Part shown: one piece after another, positions 48,992-58,776 of the stretch
Position numbering within the stretch: position 1 is the first letter of the stretch
Layout of the letters: each line of letters starts with the position of its first letter
Assembly (NCBI GenBank): GCA_963776505.1
Contig: CAVZNH010000078.1
Span: 75,188 to 139,187 of the forward strand
Reading direction: 5' to 3'
Length of the DNA stretch: 64,000 nucleotides
Source of the DNA: JAMXLO01 sp963776505
GTDB taxonomy: Bacteria > Pseudomonadota > Alphaproteobacteria > Acetobacterales > Acetobacteraceae
Notes under the pieces: model-generated
The model's input: only the letters and a program-made list of their open reading frames with translations
Told to the model about the DNA's origin: nothing
Database searches by the model: none
Made by a program: the position numbers and the translations under genes

Positions 48992-49774
48992 CTACCGGCC
49001 AGTATGCCGGTGCACCTCGCTTTCCACCAGACCCCAGACCTGTGCCTTCAGCGCAGCGTAGTCATGCGAAAGTTGGATCGACACGTGTCTCGGCCGTGGC
49101 AGCGTGTTGTGCAGGATCGTCTTCACCCGTCCCGGCCGCGCCGACATCACCACGATCCGATCCGCCAGGATCAGTGCCTCGTCGATGCTGTGGGTGATGA
49201 ACACCACGGTCTTGCGGCTGCTCTCCTGGATGCGCAGCAGTTCCTCCTGCATCTCCTGGCGTGTCATGGCATCCAGGGCAGCGAACGGTTCGTCCATCAG
49301 CAGCACTTCCGGATCAGCGGCGAGGATGCGCGCCAAGGTCACGCGCTGCTGCATGCCGCCCGACAACTCGGCGGGGTAGTTGCGTTCAAAGCCGGTGAGC
49401 TTCACCAACTCGATGAAGCGGGCGGCACGGCGGCGGCGTTCGGCGCCAGGCATGCGCTGCATGCGGAGGCCAAACTCGACGTTGCCCTGCACCGTCTTCC
49501 ACGGAAACAGCGCATAGGACTGGAACACCACGCCGCAACGAGGCTCAATGCGGGTGATCGGCTCGCCGTGCAGCAGCACGCGGCCCTCGGTGGGCTGGAT
49601 GAAGCCGGCGAACATGTTCAGCATCGTGGTCTTGCCACAGCCGGATGCACCGAGCAGGCAGACCAACTCGCCGGCCGCGACGTCAAGCGAGAAGTCGCGC
49701 ACCGCGACGACATCGGGGCCACGGCCGATCGAGAACGATTTCGTCACGTGCTCCGCGCTCAGGATCGGCGGCAT
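48992..49774 (-). CDS. ABC importer ATPase, SsuB/TauB type
   Basis: A 260-residue nucleotide-binding protein of nitrate/sulfonate/taurine-type importers. The Walker A motif is LLGASGCGKTTMLN, the Q loop is VVFQSYALFPWKTVQGNV, the signature is ELSGGMQQRVTLARI and the Walker B is VLLMDEPFAALDA. The His switch is FITHSIDEALILADRI. The ATG at 49774 overlaps the permease stop as TGATG, so both are translated together. Confidence 0.93.
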   Translation of the reverse strand: MPPILSAEHVTKSFSIGRGPDVVAVRDFSLDVAAGELVCLLGASGCGKTTMLNMFAGFIQPTEGRVLLHGEPITRIEPRCGVVFQSYALFPWKTVQGNVEFGLRMQRMPGAERRRRAARFIELVKLTGFERNYPAELSGGMQQRVTLARILAADPEVLLMDEPFAALDAMTRQEMQEELLRIQESSRKTVVFITHSIDEALILADRIVVMSARPGRVKTILHNTLPRPRHVSIQLSHDYAALKAQVWGLVESEVHRHTGR

Positions 49775-50529
49775 CAGGTGCGGCGATGCCGTTCCCAGGG
49801 AAGCAGCAGGCGCTCGATCTGGTTGGCGATCACGTCGGCGATCAGCACCGTGATCGAGATCGCCACCATGCCGACCAGCACGAGGGGCAGATTGCCCCAG
49901 TCCTTGCCTTGCCAGATCAGCGCGCCGAGGCCGGATTGTGCTGCGACGAGTTCCGCCGACAGCACGCAGGACCACGAGATGGCGAGCGTGATCTTCAGGC
50001 CGGCGATGATGCCGGGCAAAGCGGCGGGCAGGACCACCTGCCACATCACAGCTGCGTCCGATGCGCCGAGATTACGCGCGGCGCGGATCAGCAGCGGATC
50101 GACTCGCTGCACAGCCGCCAGTGTGTAGAACAGCATGTAGATCCAGGAGCCGAGAAACACGATTGCGACCTTCTGCTGCTCGCCGATGCCCAACCAGAGG
50201 ATGGTGAGGGGAATCCAGGTGATGGAAGGCAGCGGCCGCAGCAGCGAGATGAACGGATCGACGATGGCCTTGGCCGGCCACCACACCGCCATCACCACAC
50301 CGAGCGGGACGGCGACGAGGCCAGCGAGCACGAAGCCAGCGAATACGCGTTCCGAGGAGATCAGCACCGACCTCCAGAGATCGCCGGTGGCGATCAGATC
50401 CTGGGCCTGCGCGACGATCTGCGCCGGCGTTGGCAGGAAGATCGGAGATATCGCCCCGGTGGTGGTGGCGAAGTGCCAGGCGAGCAGGAACGCTGCGACA
50501 GACGCCAGACTGATGGCAATTCGCTTGAA
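49774..50529 (-). CDS. ABC importer permease, SsuC type; start disrupted by a GC-rich repeat
   Basis: About 251 residues of a binding-protein-dependent permease. ISLASVAAFLLAWHFATTTG, VLISSERVFAGFVLAGLVAV and the EAA-type loop RVDPLLIRAARNLGASDAAV with the first inner helices are typical. The coding frame is clear back to at least 50529, where it runs into a GC-rich palindromic repeat. No ATG or GTG occurs in frame upstream of GTG 50367, and a start at 50367 would remove the first membrane segment. The real start may be a non-standard codon such as ATT (50520) or has been lost. The gene lies between the binding protein and the ATPase. Confidence 0.85.
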   Translation of the reverse strand, partial: FKRIAISLASVAAFLLAWHFATTTGAISPIFLPTPAQIVAQAQDLIATGDLWRSVLISSERVFAGFVLAGLVAVPLGVVMAVWWPAKAIVDPFISLLRPLPSITWIPLTILWLGIGEQQKVAIVFLGSWIYMLFYTLAAVQRVDPLLIRAARNLGASDAAVMWQVVLPAALPGIIAGLKITLAISWSCVLSAELVAAQSGLGALIWQGKDWGNLPLVLVGMVAISITVLIADVIANQIERLLLPWERHRRT

Positions 50530-50530
50530 A

Positions 50531-50632
50531 CCTCCCCCTCCCCCTCGCGGGAGGGGGTCGGGGGGAGGGGGCGGTGCGGCGCTCGCGCGGCCCCCTCCCC
50601 CCGACCCCCTCCCGCAAGGGGAGGGGGAGAAC
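50531..50632. repeat. GC-rich palindromic repeat, copy B (long form)
   Basis: CCTCCCCCTCCCCCTCGCGG on the left and its near-complement CCCGCAAGGGGAGGGGGAGA on the right, with a second internal pair (GGGTCGGGGGGAGGGGG and CCCCCTCCCCCCGACCC). It lies between the substrate-binding protein and the permease, and abuts the permease 5' end. Confidence 0.75.
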
Positions 50633-50643
50633 CTTTTGGCGCC

Positions 50644-51612
50644 TCACTGCTTCGGCATGAAGCTGGTGTTCTCCCACTTCGCCACGTCCGGTACGCTGGG
50701 GATCTTCTTGTTGTCATACAGCCACTGGGCCAGATACTGCATCTGCGCGGTGTGCAGCTTCATGTGCTCTTCCCACCCCTTGGTGCCGAAGAACTTCAGC
50801 GGTTTCATGCCCGCCAGCACCTCTTCCGGTGTCTTCTTGAAATAGTGCGCTGTGGTCTTTGCCGCGTCCTCCGGATTGGCGATCGTGTAGTCGGCGCCCT
50901 TCAGCATCCCGAGTGCGATGCCGCGTGCCTGGTCCGGATGCTGCTCGACCAGCTTGCGCGAGATGATCGCGATATCGGGCGACGCCATGGTGCCAAACTT
51001 CTGATACGTCGTGGTATCTGTATCCAGGCCGAGCAGCCTGCCGTCCGGCGCCGCCTTCTTCAGCCCATCGAGCAGCGGCTGCCAGACGCACGCGGCCACG
51101 ATGTCGCCCCTGGCGAGCGCCGGTGCCATCTCGGTCGGGCCGAGGTTGAGGTAGTCGATGTCCTTCTCGGTCATGTTCTGCGTGGCGAGCAGACCGCTCA
51201 GCGTGATCTCAGCCGATGTGTTGGCGGCGACCTGCTTGCCGCGAAGATCCTTGATGGAAGCAACGCCAGGCCGCGCCCAACAGCCCTCGATGCCAGGCGA
51301 GTCATCGAAGTTGTAGAAGTAGAAAAAGTTGGTGTCGCCGCGTGCCATCGCCGGAATGATCGAGCTGCGGCCGAGATTGCTGAATGCTGACGAACCGGCA
51401 TCCACCGAGGCCAGGCGGTCGGAGGAATTCAGGATCACCTGGTATTCGATGTCGAGGCCCTGTTCCTTGAAGAAGCCCTTGTCGATCGCGACCATGATCG
51501 GCACCTGACCGAACCACGTGACGGATCCGGCGAAGCCGAGAGAATCCGCCCGCGCGCCGCTTGCCGCGAACAACATCGCCACGGCGCCCAATATACCGAT
51601 CGTGCGGCCCAT
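50644..51612 (-). CDS. ABC importer substrate-binding protein, NMT1/SsuA type
   Basis: A 322-residue periplasmic protein with a signal peptide (MGRTIGILGAVAMLFAASGA then RADSLGF). TWFGQVPIMVAIDKGFFKEQ, LDIEYQVILNSSDRLASVDA and AYSNLG-like SNLGRSSIIPAMARGDTNFF are typical of the NMT1/THI5-like family that binds sulfonates, nitrates or aromatic acids. Together with the permease and ATPase it makes a complete importer. The ligand is unknown. Confidence 0.9.
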   Translation of the reverse strand: MGRTIGILGAVAMLFAASGARADSLGFAGSVTWFGQVPIMVAIDKGFFKEQGLDIEYQVILNSSDRLASVDAGSSAFSNLGRSSIIPAMARGDTNFFYFYNFDDSPGIEGCWARPGVASIKDLRGKQVAANTSAEITLSGLLATQNMTEKDIDYLNLGPTEMAPALARGDIVAACVWQPLLDGLKKAAPDGRLLGLDTDTTTYQKFGTMASPDIAIISRKLVEQHPDQARGIALGMLKGADYTIANPEDAAKTTAHYFKKTPEEVLAGMKPLKFFGTKGWEEHMKLHTAQMQYLAQWLYDNKKIPSVPDVAKWENTSFMPKQ

Positions 51613-51640
51613 GCCCGTTCCCCTTGGTTATTATGCTATT

Positions 51641-52453
51641 TCAACGATGTGGCGGCCGCTCCGGCGCACGGGCGTGCGAGCCGCCGTGCTCGGGCCATTC
51701 CCACGGCCCGTCCACATCGACACCCTTGCCGCGCAGCATCTCGCGATGGTCCTCGGCATTGTCCTGCGGGCGATAGCCGAGAAACTCCCAGTTGGGATCG
51801 AACGTCTTGATCCGCGTGTTGGCGGAATAGCCGTTGACCACCAGGCAGCCGGGGTCGGTATGCCGTAGCGACGCATCGACCAGACGCGCCACGTCGCCCG
51901 GCGACAGCCAGGTAGCGAGCGAACGCTGGTCGATCGGCAGCGTCCGATAGGTGCCGATGCGCAGCGATACGGAGCGGATGCCGTGGCGGTCGAAATAGCA
52001 GCGCAGCATCGTCTCGCCCCATGCCTTGAACGTGCCGTAAAGGCTGTCGGGGCGCGGTGGCAGCGCCGGGGAGACGCGCTCCTCGATCGGATAGCAGCCG
52101 AAGGCGTGATTGCTGGACGCGTACACGATGCGCTGCACGCCGGCCAGCCGCGCCGCCTCGAACACGTCGAACATGCCGCGCGCGTTGACACGGAACAGGT
52201 CTTCCAAGGTGTAGTCGCCGCCGACTCCGGTCATGTACACGACGGCGGCCACACCCTCCATCATGCGTTCGACGGCGGCACGGTCGGAGATGTCGGCGAC
52301 GATGCATTCCTCGTTGGGCGTGGGGTCGGCGATCGGCCTGACATCTGTCAGGCGCAGATGGCGCCACTCGCCGCGCAGTCCGTTGCGCAGCGCAGTGCCG
52401 ATCGCGCCGGCGGCACCCGTGATCAGGACGCGATCGGTGGCGGGGTTTATCAT
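51641..52453 (-). CDS. NAD-dependent epimerase/dehydratase, uronate dehydrogenase-like
   Basis: A 270-residue extended short-chain dehydrogenase. RVLITGAAGAIGTALRNGLR is the NAD-binding motif, IVYASSNHAFGCYPIEERVS and YGTFKAWGETMLRCYFDRHG carry the Ser and the Tyr-xxx-Lys, here Tyr-Gly-Thr-Phe-Lys. The general shape is close to uronate dehydrogenases. I start at the Met at 52453 (MINPATDRVL). It lies upstream of the ABC importer in the same operon. Confidence 0.87.
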   Translation of the reverse strand: MINPATDRVLITGAAGAIGTALRNGLRGEWRHLRLTDVRPIADPTPNEECIVADISDRAAVERMMEGVAAVVYMTGVGGDYTLEDLFRVNARGMFDVFEAARLAGVQRIVYASSNHAFGCYPIEERVSPALPPRPDSLYGTFKAWGETMLRCYFDRHGIRSVSLRIGTYRTLPIDQRSLATWLSPGDVARLVDASLRHTDPGCLVVNGYSANTRIKTFDPNWEFLGYRPQDNAEDHREMLRGKGVDVDGPWEWPEHGGSHARAPERPPHR

Positions 52454-52482
52454 GGCAGAGAGCTCCAATGCATTTGCACCAG

Positions 52483-52520
52483 GTTCTCCCCTCCCCTTCC
52501 CGCAAGGGGAGGGGAGAAGC
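52483..52520. repeat. GC-rich palindromic repeat, copy C
   Basis: GTTCTCCCCTCCCCTTCCCG and GGGGAGGGGAGAAGC form a hairpin in the 76 bp between the LLM gene stop at 52530 and the epimerase start at 52453. Confidence 0.75.
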
Positions 52521-52529
52521 CAATCTAGT

Positions 52530-53355
52530 TCACACCCCTTCCGCGCAGCGCGCGACGCGTTCCACCGCGGCGAGGTATTCCTCGATCCCGCGTTCCTCTG
52601 GCGCCACCAGCACGTGCTGGACGCCGGCGGCCTTGTATGCCTCCAGCCGCCCGCGCAGCGCACCGCTGTCCCTGCCCTCATCCGACGTACGCAGCGAGAT
52701 CGTGAACGCCGGCGTCCGGCCGACCGGCGCGCAGGCGCTGCACCATCGCCGGCGCCTGTTCCGGTGTCACGCGACTGCCGTGCCAGCCATCCAGGCGCAA
52801 TGCTCGCGCGATCGCCGCGTCCGATGAGCCGCCGATCCAGATCGGGATTGGCGCGCATGGCTTCGGCTGCATGCGCATCGTGTCGATCTTCGCCGCGATC
52901 CAGCGCGTCGGGAACGTCACCGGATCGTCGTTCCACACCGCCTTCATCATCGCGATGCCTTCATCCATGCGCCGGCCGCGCTCGCGGAACGGCACGCCGA
53001 GAGCGTCGAACTCCGCCTCCATCCAGCCCACGCCAGCACCGAGGATCAGTCGTCCCTGCGAGAGGTTCTGCAGCGTCGCCAGCTCCTTGGCGAGCGGCAG
53101 CGGATGGCGCATCGGCAGCACCAGCACACTGGTGCCGAGTTTGACGCGCTGCGTGCATGCGGCAGCCCAGGTCAGCGTCAGCACCGGATCCCAGAAGTTG
53201 GCCGATGGCGGGTAGTTGGCATCCTTCGGGATGATGATGTGCTCACTCACCCAGACGTCGGCGAAGCCCAGTTCCTCCGCCTGAACGGCGGCGCGACGGA
53301 TTGCGTCAGGGCTTGCCTTGCGGCCGATATGGGGCAAATGGATCCCGACTTGCAT
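52530..53355 (-). CDS. LLM-class F420/FMN-dependent oxidoreductase, one frameshift
   Basis: About 274 residues of a luciferase-like oxidoreductase with the F420-type pattern. VGIHLPHIGRKASPDAIRRA, EELGFADVWVSEHIIIPKDA, VKLGTSVLVLPMRHPLPLAK and GRLILGAGVGWMEAEFDALG are typical. One extra base near 52715 joins RAGRPDA to FTISLRTSDEGRD, and the end is GVQHVLVAPEERGIEEYLAA. Probable first gene of the minus-strand operon. Start MQVGIHLPH at 53355. Confidence 0.85.
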
Positions 53356-53434
53356 GAGCGCCAACTCCTCCCGTTGCGCAAGGAGGCTCGCGCGTCATGG
53401 CGGCTTCGTCCAGGGGGAGAGGATCTGCCCTAGG

Positions 53435-55755
53435 TCATGCCGCACGTCGCCTCTGCGTCAGCGCGGCAAGGGCGCGATCGATCCGTACCAGCGCGTGCGG
53501 TTCCGAGCTGAACACCACGGCGAGTGCGCCACCGTCGCAGCGTACCACCCGTGCGGGCACCGGACCGTCGGCCTGTGGCAGTTCGAGTTCAATCGGTGTG
53601 CCGGGCGCCAACGTCCAGTCGCAGACCAGCGCCGCGCCGCCGCGCGATATGTCGCGGAGCGTAAGCCGGGTTGCCGAGCGCCCCTTCGTCTGCACACCGA
53701 CCATGACGCCATCCATGCTCAGGCGCTCATAGCGACGGCGTTCTTCAGTGGTGTCATCGCGTACGGCGACGAGGAACTGATCCACCTCGACGCGCAGGGT
53801 CTCTGCCTCGCGTCCGATCCCCGCCGCGCCTGTCAGAACGTCGCGGCTGACGGTGCCGGCCTCGTCGGCAACGGTGACCACATGCTGCATTGCCTGAGCG
53901 GTACCGGCAGTGGCTCCAGACACCGCCTGCACGCTGGCGGCGATCTCGTGGGTGGTCGCACTCTGCTGTTCCACGGCAGCCGCGATCGCCGCCGACACCT
54001 CGTTGATCTTGCCGATGATGGCGCCGATGTCGGCCATGGCCGCCACTGCTTCGCCGGTGGCGCTGCGCACAGTGTCGATCTGACTGCCGATATCGGCGGT
54101 GGCTTTCGCGGTCTGCGCCGCCAGTGCCTTCACCTCGCCGGCGACGACAGCAAAGCCCTTGCCGGCCTCGCCGGCGACGTGCCGCCTCAATCGTCGCATT
54201 CAGCGCCAGCAGATTGGTCTGTCCGGCGATGTCACTGATCAAGTGCACCACGTCACCGATGCGTGCCGTCGCTTCGGACAGACCCTGCATGGTGGCGTGG
54301 CTCGAAGTCGGCGCGCTGCACCGCCTGACGCGCCACATCTGCCGCTTCCGCCAACTGACGCGAGATCTCGCCGACACTTGCGTTCAGTTCCTCGACCGCA
54401 GCGGCAACCGAGGTGAGATCCTGCGAGGACTTGGTTGCACCGCCAGCGGTGCTGCCGGCCTCATCACGCACGGCTTCGGCCGCCTGGGCCATCGATTCGG
54501 CAGCCCGCCGCATTCCCTCGGCGGAGCCGGCCAGCGACGCCATGACGCCGGAGATCGAATTGCCGAAGTCCTGCGTGTGCCGCTCCATCGCCGCCGATCG
54601 GCGCTCCTTGGCGGTGCGCGCGGCCTCCTGTTCGCGAGCAAGCCGCTGCGCTTCGATGGCGTGCTGTTTGAACACCTCCACCGCGCGCGCCATGTCGCCG
54701 ATCTCGTCCTGGTTGTCGCGCGACGGGATTTCGACGCTGTTGTCACCTTCGGCGAGCCTGCCCATGACGCCGGTCATCGCGGCCAGCGGTCGGGCGATGC
54801 CGCGCCCGATCAGGAAGGCCAGACCACTGCCGAACACCAGCGCCGCGACGGCCAGAATCTCCTGCAGCGAAGACGCCCTGGAAATGACGGCAAAAGCCGT
54901 CGAGCGGCTGTCATTGAAACTCTGAGCGAGAGATGTCGCCGCAGTATCAAGCTGCTGCTGCATAGCAAGAATCTGCGGCCGCATCTGGTCGTTGTAGAGT
55001 GCTCCGACGCCCAATCTGGCCGTCGAATATGCGGTGAAACTTGCTTCATACGCCGCCAGCGCCGTCTGCACCGGAGCAATCAGTTGCATCACGTCGGGGG
55101 AGGCCACGCCCTGCATTTCGGCGAGCGGCGGCCGTGCGTTTTCCGCTGCGGTCCTGAATGTGCCGACACCGGCGCTGTCCTGCGTGGCAATGAATCGCCA
55201 GCTTGCCAAACGGACCAGCAGCATGGTGCGTTCGACCCGGTCCGCCGCGTTGCCGGCCTTTTCGTCGTTCGATGCCCGTGCCGCCGCCACCAGCTTGTCC
55301 GTGGCAGCCGTCAGGGCATCGCCACCAGCGAACAGCCTGGCGCGCTCGGCCACCCAGGTCGTGCTGAGTTGGCCGAAGTGATCGAGGTTCGTCAGATGCG
55401 CGCGCAGCGTGTCCTGCACTGCGTGATAGGCCTTCCGGCGCTCCTCGGTCAGCACGATCTTGATCGCGTCAGTCAGCAGCGCGTCCGCCGCGCTCGCGTT
55501 GTCCCGCGCATCTTTCATGGAGGCCTCAGGAGCGTCGACCAGGTAGCGCGTCTCCGCCCGACGGATCGCCTCGAGCTGGCGCGTGATGGTCAGTACGCGT
55601 TGCGTGTTGGTCGCCAGAAGATCCATCTTGCCGACATTCGTGCTGACGCCGGAGAGCTGGTAGACGCCGAAGGCGGCGATGCCAAGGCTCAGGGCCACGA
55701 GAACCGCAAAGCCGAGATAGATGCGCGTGCGCACTTTGAGCCGAATGAGTCGCAT
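53435..55755 (-). CDS. Methyl-accepting chemotaxis protein with C-terminal PilZ domain, two frameshifts
   Basis: About 773 residues. The N-terminus MRLIRLKVRTRIYLGFAVLV has the first membrane segment, followed by a periplasmic ligand domain of helices and a second segment (AVAALVFGSGLAFLIGRGIA) near residue 300. HAMP then follows (RPLAAMTGVMGRLAEGDNSV). The signalling domain has TNLLALNATIEAARRRRG, then GKGFAVVAGEVKALAAQTAK after a second shift. A PilZ domain closes the protein: ERRRYERLSMDGVMVGV and LTLRDISRGGAALVCDWTLA show the c-di-GMP motifs RxxxR and D/NxSxxG. Shifts lie near 54300 and 54185, each one extra base. PilZ at the end of a chemoreceptor suggests c-di-GMP control of taxis. Confidence 0.87.
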
Positions 55756-55932
55756 GGGTGCCTTTCGTCGTGCCGCGGGATATGAAGACGGGCGCCACCA
55801 TCGGCACGAGCGACAAACATCCGGTTAATGCCGGGCGCGGCGGGTGCGTGCTTGCGCGGACCCACCCGGCTGCGCCACTTTCGCGCCCCTTAAGCCGTGA
55901 CCATCCAAACGAGTCGGTGCGACAGTGCAGTC

Positions 55933-57010
55933 ATGACGAGTGTCCGCAATGGAGAACCAGCGTCTGCGAGACCAGCTCGCCGGTCCCGGAAGCGGCGCAG
56001 TGAAGCGGGGCCGCTCGATCAGCTCGCGCCGCCCGACGTGTTCGTGCCGCTGGCGACCGAGCGACTGGTCCTGCGTCCGCTGGTCCCCGAGGATGCCGAG
56101 GCGCTACACAGCCTGGTCAACAACTTTGACGTGACGCGCAATCTGGCGGCCGTGCCGTTTCCTTATCCCCGGGAACTGGCGGACGACTGGATACGCTCCA
56201 CGCGGGATTCGCTGGCGAAGGGCAGCGCCTACCAGCTGGCAATCACTGGCCGCGAGGGCAAACACGAGATCCTGGTGGGGGTCGTCGGACTGCGCGTCGA
56301 GCTGTCCGCCCGCATCGGGCGGCTCGGCTATTGGGTCGGCCGTCGGTTCTGGGGTCACGGCGTCGCCACCGAGGCTGCCGGACGCCTGGCGCGCTGGGCA
56401 TTGGCCAACCTCGACCTCGAGCGGCTCGAGGCTGGCGTCATCACCGACAATCCGGCCTCGGCCGCCGTGCTGCGCCACATCGGCTTCCGCCACACCGGCG
56501 AGGGAACCGACAAGTTCGAGGCGCGCGGCGGCGAGCATCCCGGTCTGGCTCTTTGAGGCGACGCGCGACGACATCTTCGGACACATCGAGCCGGAGGGTG
56601 AGGACGGCAGCAAGCCATTGCTCCTGGTCGCCGCCTGCGCGCTGATCGATGTCGACGGCCGCGTGCTGCTGGCGCGCCGCCCGGAGGGCAAGAAGATGGC
56701 CGGGCTGTGGGAGTTCCCCGGCGGCAAGCTGCACGAGGGAGAGACGCCGGAAGCGGCCCTGATACGCGAACTCAAGGAGGAACTGGGCATCGACGTATCG
56801 GCCGCGTGCCTCGCCCCCTTCACGTTCGCGTCGTACGATTATGAACGGTTCCACCTGCTGATGCCGCTCTATCTGTGTCGCCGCTGGAAGGGCACGCCGA
56901 AGCCGCGCGAGAACCAGACATTGGCCTGGGTGCGGCCGCAGAAGCTCGCCGACTACCCCATGCCGCCGGCTGACAAGCCACTGATCCCGCTGCTGCGCGA
57001 CTTCCTCTGA
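55933..57010 (+). CDS. Bifunctional GNAT acetyltransferase / NUDIX (MutT-like) protein, one frameshift
   Basis: About 358 residues. The N-terminal GNAT domain has LATERLVLRPLVPEDAEALH and LGYWVGRRFWGHGVATEAAG, LEAGVITDNPASAAVLRHIG. One extra C near 56533 separates it from EIPVWLFEATRDDIFGHIEP and the NUDIX domain. The NUDIX box is GGKLHEGETPEAALIRELKE followed by ELGI, with LLVAACALIDVDGRVLLARR before it. So the two domains belong to one chain, as in the known GNAT/(deoxy)nucleoside triphosphate pyrophosphohydrolase fusion proteins. Start at 55933 (MTSVRNGEPA) is tentative. Confidence 0.82.
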
Positions 57011-57021
57011 AGGATACGCCG

Positions 57022-57783
57022 ATGCCCGAAACCAACCCCACCGCCTGCCTGCTGGTGATCGGCAACGAGGTACTGTCGGGTCGCACGCAGGACGCCAACA
57101 TCCGCTTCCTCGCGACCGGCCTCGGCGCAATTGGCATTCCGCTGCGCGAGGTGCGGGTAATCCCAGACGTGCCGGAAACAATCGTCACCACGGTTAACGA
57201 GGTCCGGGCGAAGTTCGACTACGTGTTCACCACCGGCGGCATCGGCCCGACGCATGACGACATCACCAGCGAATGCGTCGCCGCCGCGTTCGGCGTGCCC
57301 TGGGAGCCGCACCCCGAGGCGTGGGCGCGCATGGAGCGCAGCTACAAACCGGGTGAGTTCAACGCCGCTCGCCAGCGTATGGCGACGATGCCGCGCGGCG
57401 CGACGCTGATCGACAATGCGATGTCGGTGGCGCCGGGGTTCCAGATCGGCAACGTCTACGTGATGGCGGGCGTGCCGCGTGTCATGCAGTCAATGTTCGA
57501 GTGGCTCGCACCGCGGCTGAAGGGCGGTGCGCCGATTGTGTCGCGCTCGGTGCATGTGGCCGGACTGGCGGAAGGCATCATCGCTGCCCCGCTCGGCGAG
57601 GTGCAGGCGAAGTATCCGGATATCGATATCGGCAGCTACCCGTTCTATCGCCCGAGCGGCAACGGGGTGTCGATCGTCGCGAAGGGCACCGATGTGACGG
57701 CCGCAGAAGCCGCGATTGCGGAGGTAACGGCGTTCATTACCGGGTTCGGCAAAGCGCCTGTTCCCGGTGAGCCGGAGGGGTAA
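57022..57783 (+). CDS. CinA-like molybdopterin-binding (MoCF_biosynth) domain protein
   Basis: A 253-residue protein with the competence/damage-inducible protein A N-terminal domain. CLLVIGNEVLSGRTQDANIR, VFTTGGIGPTHDDITSECVA and VAPGFQIGNVYVMAGVPRVM are the hallmarks. The C-terminal deamidase domain of full-length CinA is absent. It likely binds a nucleotide or pterin-like compound. Begins 11 bp after the GNAT-NUDIX stop, so probably the same transcript. Confidence 0.88.
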   Translation: MPETNPTACLLVIGNEVLSGRTQDANIRFLATGLGAIGIPLREVRVIPDVPETIVTTVNEVRAKFDYVFTTGGIGPTHDDITSECVAAAFGVPWEPHPEAWARMERSYKPGEFNAARQRMATMPRGATLIDNAMSVAPGFQIGNVYVMAGVPRVMQSMFEWLAPRLKGGAPIVSRSVHVAGLAEGIIAAPLGEVQAKYPDIDIGSYPFYRPSGNGVSIVAKGTDVTAAEAAIAEVTAFITGFGKAPVPGEPEG

Positions 57784-57798
57784 GCCCCGAAATACTGT

Positions 57799-58764
57799 TC
57801 AAGCGTCGAGGAACCGTGCCAACCGAACGGCGGTATGACCGCGGCTTGGGCGCAGGCTCGGCATGATCAACAGGCAGTCATCGTGCGGAGTGCGGATTTC
57901 CGTCTCGCCATCCATCGCGATCAGCGTGTTCCTCTGGTGAATCACGTCGCCGCCTCGATAGGGCTGTACGAAAGCGAAGCTTCCAGTCGCCGCCGTCACC
58001 GCCATTGTGACCTCGGCAAAACGCTGCGCCTGCGGCGCCGGCCTCGGCAGCACCGGATGCGGTGCCACCACGTCTATATGATGCAGCAACCCGACGGCGC
58101 TCGCGAACATCGTGTCCACCGTCGCCTGCCGCCAATGTTGTCCGGCCTCCACGAGGCTTGCCGCGCACGGCGTTGTCGCATCGGCAAAGCGTGGATAGTC
58201 GATCATGCGCCGTCCGCTTGCATGCCCACGATCCGCCACAACCAGCGCCGGCACCCCCGCGCCAAGGGCAAGGCGCTTTCCCTTCGGCGACGTGCCGCAC
58301 AGGATCAGCGGGTCCGATGGCCATAGCATCGAGTGCAGGTCGAACAATACGTCCACGGTGTCGATCAGCGGCCGGATCTCGCGCGCCCGGTCGAGCTCGA
58401 TCGACCGCCGCGCGCTGTCCAGTACTGCTGGGTCCCACAACCGGTTGATGTCTTCATCGATGAAGCGCGATGCGGTCGGCTGACGTGACTCGAACCGCTG
58501 ATACGCAGCGACGTTGACGAAGCCGAAGGTGAGCCTGCCGCGCGTCGGCGTCACTTGTGCCTTGAGCAGGCGCTCCAGCACGATCGCGCCGGCGATCTCA
58601 TTGCCATGGGTGATCCCCAGCAATGCGACATGCGGACCCGCAACTCCGGAATCGCGCGTGGTGAAGCCGCGCACGCCGGTGTTGCCGGCGAGCCACTGGC
58701 CGATGTCGGGCGCGGCAATGTGTACTTCGAATGCTGGCAACGGCGGTTGCACGGTCGGTGACAT
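57799..58764 (-). CDS. Succinylglutamate desuccinylase/aspartoacylase family protein
   Basis: A 321-residue zinc carboxypeptidase-like hydrolase of the AstE/AspA group. HVALLGITHGNEIAGAIVLE (His and Glu zinc ligands), RFIDEDINRLWDPAVLDSAR and LFDLHSMLWPSDPLIL (third His) are in the expected order. The catalytic reaction is hydrolysis of an N-acyl amino acid; the acyl group is unknown. It follows the ArgE-like gene by 12 bp on the same strand. Confidence 0.85.
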   Translation of the reverse strand: MSPTVQPPLPAFEVHIAAPDIGQWLAGNTGVRGFTTRDSGVAGPHVALLGITHGNEIAGAIVLERLLKAQVTPTRGRLTFGFVNVAAYQRFESRQPTASRFIDEDINRLWDPAVLDSARRSIELDRAREIRPLIDTVDVLFDLHSMLWPSDPLILCGTSPKGKRLALGAGVPALVVADRGHASGRRMIDYPRFADATTPCAASLVEAGQHWRQATVDTMFASAVGLLHHIDVVAPHPVLPRPAPQAQRFAEVTMAVTAATGSFAFVQPYRGGDVIHQRNTLIAMDGETEIRTPHDDCLLIMPSLRPSRGHTAVRLARFLDA

Positions 58765-58776
58765 GGGGTATGCGCG

